Source: Azoarcus sp.
GTDB taxonomy: Bacteria; Pseudomonadota; Gammaproteobacteria; Burkholderiales; Rhodocyclaceae
Direction: 5' to 3'
DNA: 7,414 nucleotides
Assembly (NCBI GenBank): GCA_031268685.1
Contig: JAIRWW010000104.1
Location: forward strand, 1-7,414
Below are positions 4,515-7,414 of this stretch, in pieces. A program made the position numbers and the translations under genes. The notes under the pieces are model-generated. The model was given only the letters and a program-made list of their open reading frames with translations. It was not told the DNA's origin and ran no database searches. The first letter of the stretch is position 1. Every line of letters begins with the position of its first letter.

Positions 4515-7414
4515 ATGCTCATCTCCGATATCTGCATCAAGCGCCCGGTATTTGCCACAGTACTGTCGCTGTTGGTGCTGCTGGTGGGGCTGATGTCTTA
4601 CTCGCGGCTCACGGTGCGCGAATATCCCAACATCGACGAGCCTATCGTCACCGTCGACACCGTCTATACCGGCGCAAGCGCCGAAATCGTCGAGTCGCGC
4701 GTCACCAAACCGCTGGAAGACTCGCTGGCGGGTATCGAGGGGGTGGACGTGCTCTCCTCGATCAGCCGTTCCGAGCGCAGCCAGATTACGGTGCGCTTTC
4801 GTATCGAACGCGATGCCGACAGCGCCGCCGCCGACGTCCGCGACCGCGTGTCGAGGGTGCGCAGGCGGCTCCCGGACGATATCGACGAGCCTGTGATCGC
4901 CAAGGTCGAAGCCGACGCCAACCCTATCATCTGGATCGCCTTTTCATCCGACCGCCACGACCAGATGGAAATGAGCGATATTGCCAATCGCATCATCAAG
5001 CCTCGCCTGCAAACCCTGCCGGGCGCGGCGGATGCGCGAATATACGGCGAGCGCCGCTATTCGATGCGCATCTGGCTGGATCGCGCCCGCCTCGCCGCCT
5101 TCGGTCTCACGCCGCAAGATGTAGAAGACGCCATCACGCGCCAGAACGTCGAACTGCCCGCCGGGCGTATCGAAAGCCGCGAGCGCGAATTCGAGGTCGT
5201 GGCCCATACCGATCTCGTCGACCCGGAGCAATTCGGCGCCGTGGTCGTGCGTCAGGCCGCCACGCCCGACGGCTATCCCGTGCGGCTGCGCGACATCGGC
5301 CATACCGAAGTCGCTCCCGCCAGCCTGCGCAGCGAAGTGCGCTTCATGAGGCGGCCCTCGATTTCTCTTGGCCTCATCAAGCAATCAACCGCCAACCCGC
5401 TCGACCTCAAGCGCGAACTGGTCAAGATGCTGCCCGCGCTGGAAGCGGAATTGCCGGACGGCATGACGATGGCCGTCACCAACGATTCAACGGTGTTCAT
5501 CGAGCGTTCGATCTCCTCGGTATTTTCCACCGTCTGGGAAGCTGTGCTGCTGGTGGCGGCGGTCTGCCTGTTCTTCCTGCGCAACTGGCGGGCCATGCTG
5601 GTGCCGCTGGTGACGATCCCCGTGTCGCTTGTTGGGGCGTTCACGCTGATGTACGCCTTCGGGTTCTCGGTCAATACCCTGACCCTGCTCGCGCTCGTAC
5701 TGGCAATTGGCCTGGTGGTGGATGACGCCATCGTCGTGCTCGAAAACATCTTCCGCCATATCGAGGACGGCACGCCCACGGTCGAAGCCGCCTTCCGGGG
5801 CGCAAAGGAAATCGGCTTCGCTGTAGTGGCGATGACCATCACCCTTGCCGCCGTATATGCGCCGGTGGCCTTCATGACCGGGCGCACCGGCAGGCTTTTC
5901 ACTGAATTCGCGCTCACACTCTCCGGCGCCGTGCTCGTCTCCGGGTTCGTTGCGCTCACACTGTCCCCGATGATGTGTTCGCGGCTGTTGCGTCATGAGC
6001 GCAGCCATGGCCTGCTATACAACAGCATCGAAAAATTCCTGACCTGGCTCATCGAAGGCTACCGTCGCGCGCTCACCCGGATGCTCGGCCTGCGCTGGGT
6101 CGTGCTGGCCGCATTCGCGGCGGTCGCCGCGCTGGCCGTGCTGCTGCTCGGGCAATTGAAATCCGAACTCTCGCCCGTCGAAGACCGCGGCCGCATCATG
6201 GTGCAGTTCAACGGCCCGGAAGGCGCGACCATCGACTACATGACGCGCTATGCCGCGGAGATTGGCGATATTTTCGCCACCACTGCCGACGTGGATGGCT
6301 ATCAGGTCATGTCTGGCACGCCCACGGTGTCGCAGGGCAGGAGTTTCGCAAGCTTCGTCGACTGGTCGCAGCGCAAGCGCAAAACCATCGAAATCGCAGC
6401 TGAAATGCAGCCGCGCCTGAACGCCATCACCGGCATCAACGCCTTCACGATCCTGCCCGCCGCCTTCGGCCAAAGCCCGCGCACGCGGCCCGTAAGCTTC
6501 GTCGTCGCATCGTCCGGATCATGGGACGAACTGGCCCGTACCACCGACGCCATGCTCGAAGCCATGCGCGGCCATTCGGGCTTCATGTCGCCCGACACCG
6601 ATCTCAAGCTCACCAAGCCGGAACTGGCCGTATCCGTCGACCGCGACAAAGCCGCCGACCTCGGCATCTCGATCGATGTCATCGGCCACACGCTCGAAAC
6701 AATGCTCGGGGGCCGTCAGGTCACGCGCTACAAGCAGGACGCCGAGCAATACGACGTCATCGTACAGGTCGATGCCGGCGACCGTACCGACCCACGCGAC
6801 ATCCACGACATTTTCGTGCGCGGCAAGGGCGGGCAAATGGTGCCGCTCTCCAACCTCGTCACCGTGCGGGAAACGGTCAGCCCGCGCGAACTCAACCACT
6901 TTGGCCAGCGCCGCGCCGTCATCATCACCGCCAACCTCGCACCCGACTTTGCCCTGGGCGAGGCGCTCACCTGGATGGAAAACACCGCCGAACGCATCCT
7001 GCCCCCTGGCTTTTCCACTGATTACGATGGCATGTCCCGCGAATTCAAGACCAGTTCGGCCAGTCTGGCGCTTACCTTCGTCCTCGCGCTCGCCTTCATC
7101 TACCTCGTGCTGTCGGCGCAGTTCGAGAGCTTCATCGATCCCTTTGTCATCATGCTCACCGTGCCGCTGTCAATGGCGGGCGCCCTGGGCGCCCTGTGGA
7201 TCGTCGGCGGCACGCTCAACGTCTACAGCCAGATCGGACTTGTCACGCTGATCGGCCTCATCACCAAGCACGGCATTCTCATCGTCGAATTCGCCAACCA
7301 GTTGCGCGTCACAGGCAAAAGCGCGCTCGAAGCGGTGGTCGAGGCCGCCGTCCTGCGGCTGCGCCCGATCCTCATGACCACGGGCGCGATGGCCTTGGGT
7401 GCGATTCCGCTCGC
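4515..7414 (+). CDS. RND multidrug efflux permease, AcrB/MexI-like (3' end outside window)
   Basis: The frame is open from the ATG at 4515 to the window edge, giving 966 complete codons; the family is usually 1020-1050 residues, so only the last part is missing. It starts MLISDICIKRPVFATV, the standard RND N-terminus, with the first membrane helix at about residues 12-32. The first periplasmic loop has the YPNIDEPIVTVDTVYTGASA segment and the RVTKPLEDSLAGIEGVD motif. Membrane helices resume at about 337. Helix 4 carries GLVVDDAIVVLEN with Asp403-Asp404, equivalent to the AcrB proton-relay pair Asp407-Asp408. Helix 10 carries LIGLITKHGILIVEFANQ with Lys918, equivalent to AcrB Lys940. The pump should therefore be active as a proton/substrate antiporter, probably as a trimer, exporting via the adaptor encoded 16 bases upstream. 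No frameshift or stop was found in the translation. The GLVTLIGLITKHGILIVEF form resembles MexI-type pumps. GAGG at 4497-4500 is the only Shine-Dalgarno-like sequence and is rather distant, so coupling to the upstream gene is likely. The substrate is unknown. Confidence 0.96.
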   Translation, partial: MLISDICIKRPVFATVLSLLVLLVGLMSYSRLTVREYPNIDEPIVTVDTVYTGASAEIVESRVTKPLEDSLAGIEGVDVLSSISRSERSQITVRFRIERDADSAAADVRDRVSRVRRRLPDDIDEPVIAKVEADANPIIWIAFSSDRHDQMEMSDIANRIIKPRLQTLPGAADARIYGERRYSMRIWLDRARLAAFGLTPQDVEDAITRQNVELPAGRIESREREFEVVAHTDLVDPEQFGAVVVRQAATPDGYPVRLRDIGHTEVAPASLRSEVRFMRRPSISLGLIKQSTANPLDLKRELVKMLPALEAELPDGMTMAVTNDSTVFIERSISSVFSTVWEAVLLVAAVCLFFLRNWRAMLVPLVTIPVSLVGAFTLMYAFGFSVNTLTLLALVLAIGLVVDDAIVVLENIFRHIEDGTPTVEAAFRGAKEIGFAVVAMTITLAAVYAPVAFMTGRTGRLFTEFALTLSGAVLVSGFVALTLSPMMCSRLLRHERSHGLLYNSIEKFLTWLIEGYRRALTRMLGLRWVVLAAFAAVAALAVLLLGQLKSELSPVEDRGRIMVQFNGPEGATIDYMTRYAAEIGDIFATTADVDGYQVMSGTPTVSQGRSFASFVDWSQRKRKTIEIAAEMQPRLNAITGINAFTILPAAFGQSPRTRPVSFVVASSGSWDELARTTDAMLEAMRGHSGFMSPDTDLKLTKPELAVSVDRDKAADLGISIDVIGHTLETMLGGRQVTRYKQDAEQYDVIVQVDAGDRTDPRDIHDIFVRGKGGQMVPLSNLVTVRETVSPRELNHFGQRRAVIITANLAPDFALGEALTWMENTAERILPPGFSTDYDGMSREFKTSSASLALTFVLALAFIYLVLSAQFESFIDPFVIMLTVPLSMAGALGALWIVGGTLNVYSQIGLVTLIGLITKHGILIVEFANQLRVTGKSALEAVVEAAVLRLRPILMTTGAMALGAIPL

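Noticed and set aside
3419..4558. A 379-codon minus-strand open frame opposite the efflux adaptor
   Set aside because: The plus strand encodes a clear adaptor with family motifs. The antisense product is rich in Arg, His and Gln without domain features, as expected for the complement of a GC-rich gene.

Overview
The window looks like ordinary chromosome from a GC-rich Gram-negative bacterium, most likely a betaproteobacterium. The case rests on a DUF3579-like tail next to rpsT (a pairing I recall from betaproteobacteria), a FeoB/FeoA pair, and an RND-type tripartite efflux operon. No rRNA, tRNA, CRISPR array, insertion sequence, phage gene or toxin module was seen.

Layout: (1) 1-222, plus strand: the 3' end of a small DUF3579-like gene. 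(2) 296-326: a strong hairpin terminator between this gene and the converging rpsT. (3) 372-635, minus strand: rpsT, ribosomal protein S20, with a good sigma70-type promoter at 671-699. (4) 817-3043, minus strand: a ferrous-iron uptake pair in which feoB comes first and a small feoA-like gene follows 7 bases after the feoB stop. FeoB has a clear G domain and membrane core, but its gate motifs (GLGCVTMAT and PCSAQL) differ from the E. coli-type ones. (5) 3044-3388: a 345-base divergent intergenic region, more AT-rich in its middle, with an inverted repeat and an 11-base-period direct repeat. (6) 3389 to the end, plus strand: an RND efflux operon consisting of a periplasmic adaptor and, after 16 bases, an inner-membrane RND pump that runs off the window edge with its proton-relay residues intact.

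How the genes work together: FeoB is the GTP-dependent Fe(II) permease and FeoA its small cytoplasmic partner. The adaptor and RND pump would form a proton-driven exporter with an outer-membrane channel that is not in this window. rpsT and the DUF3579-like gene are unrelated housekeeping-type neighbours. I found no convincing previously undescribed system. The points most worth a second look are the inverted feoB-feoA order, the variant FeoB motifs and the unassigned control region at 3044-3388.
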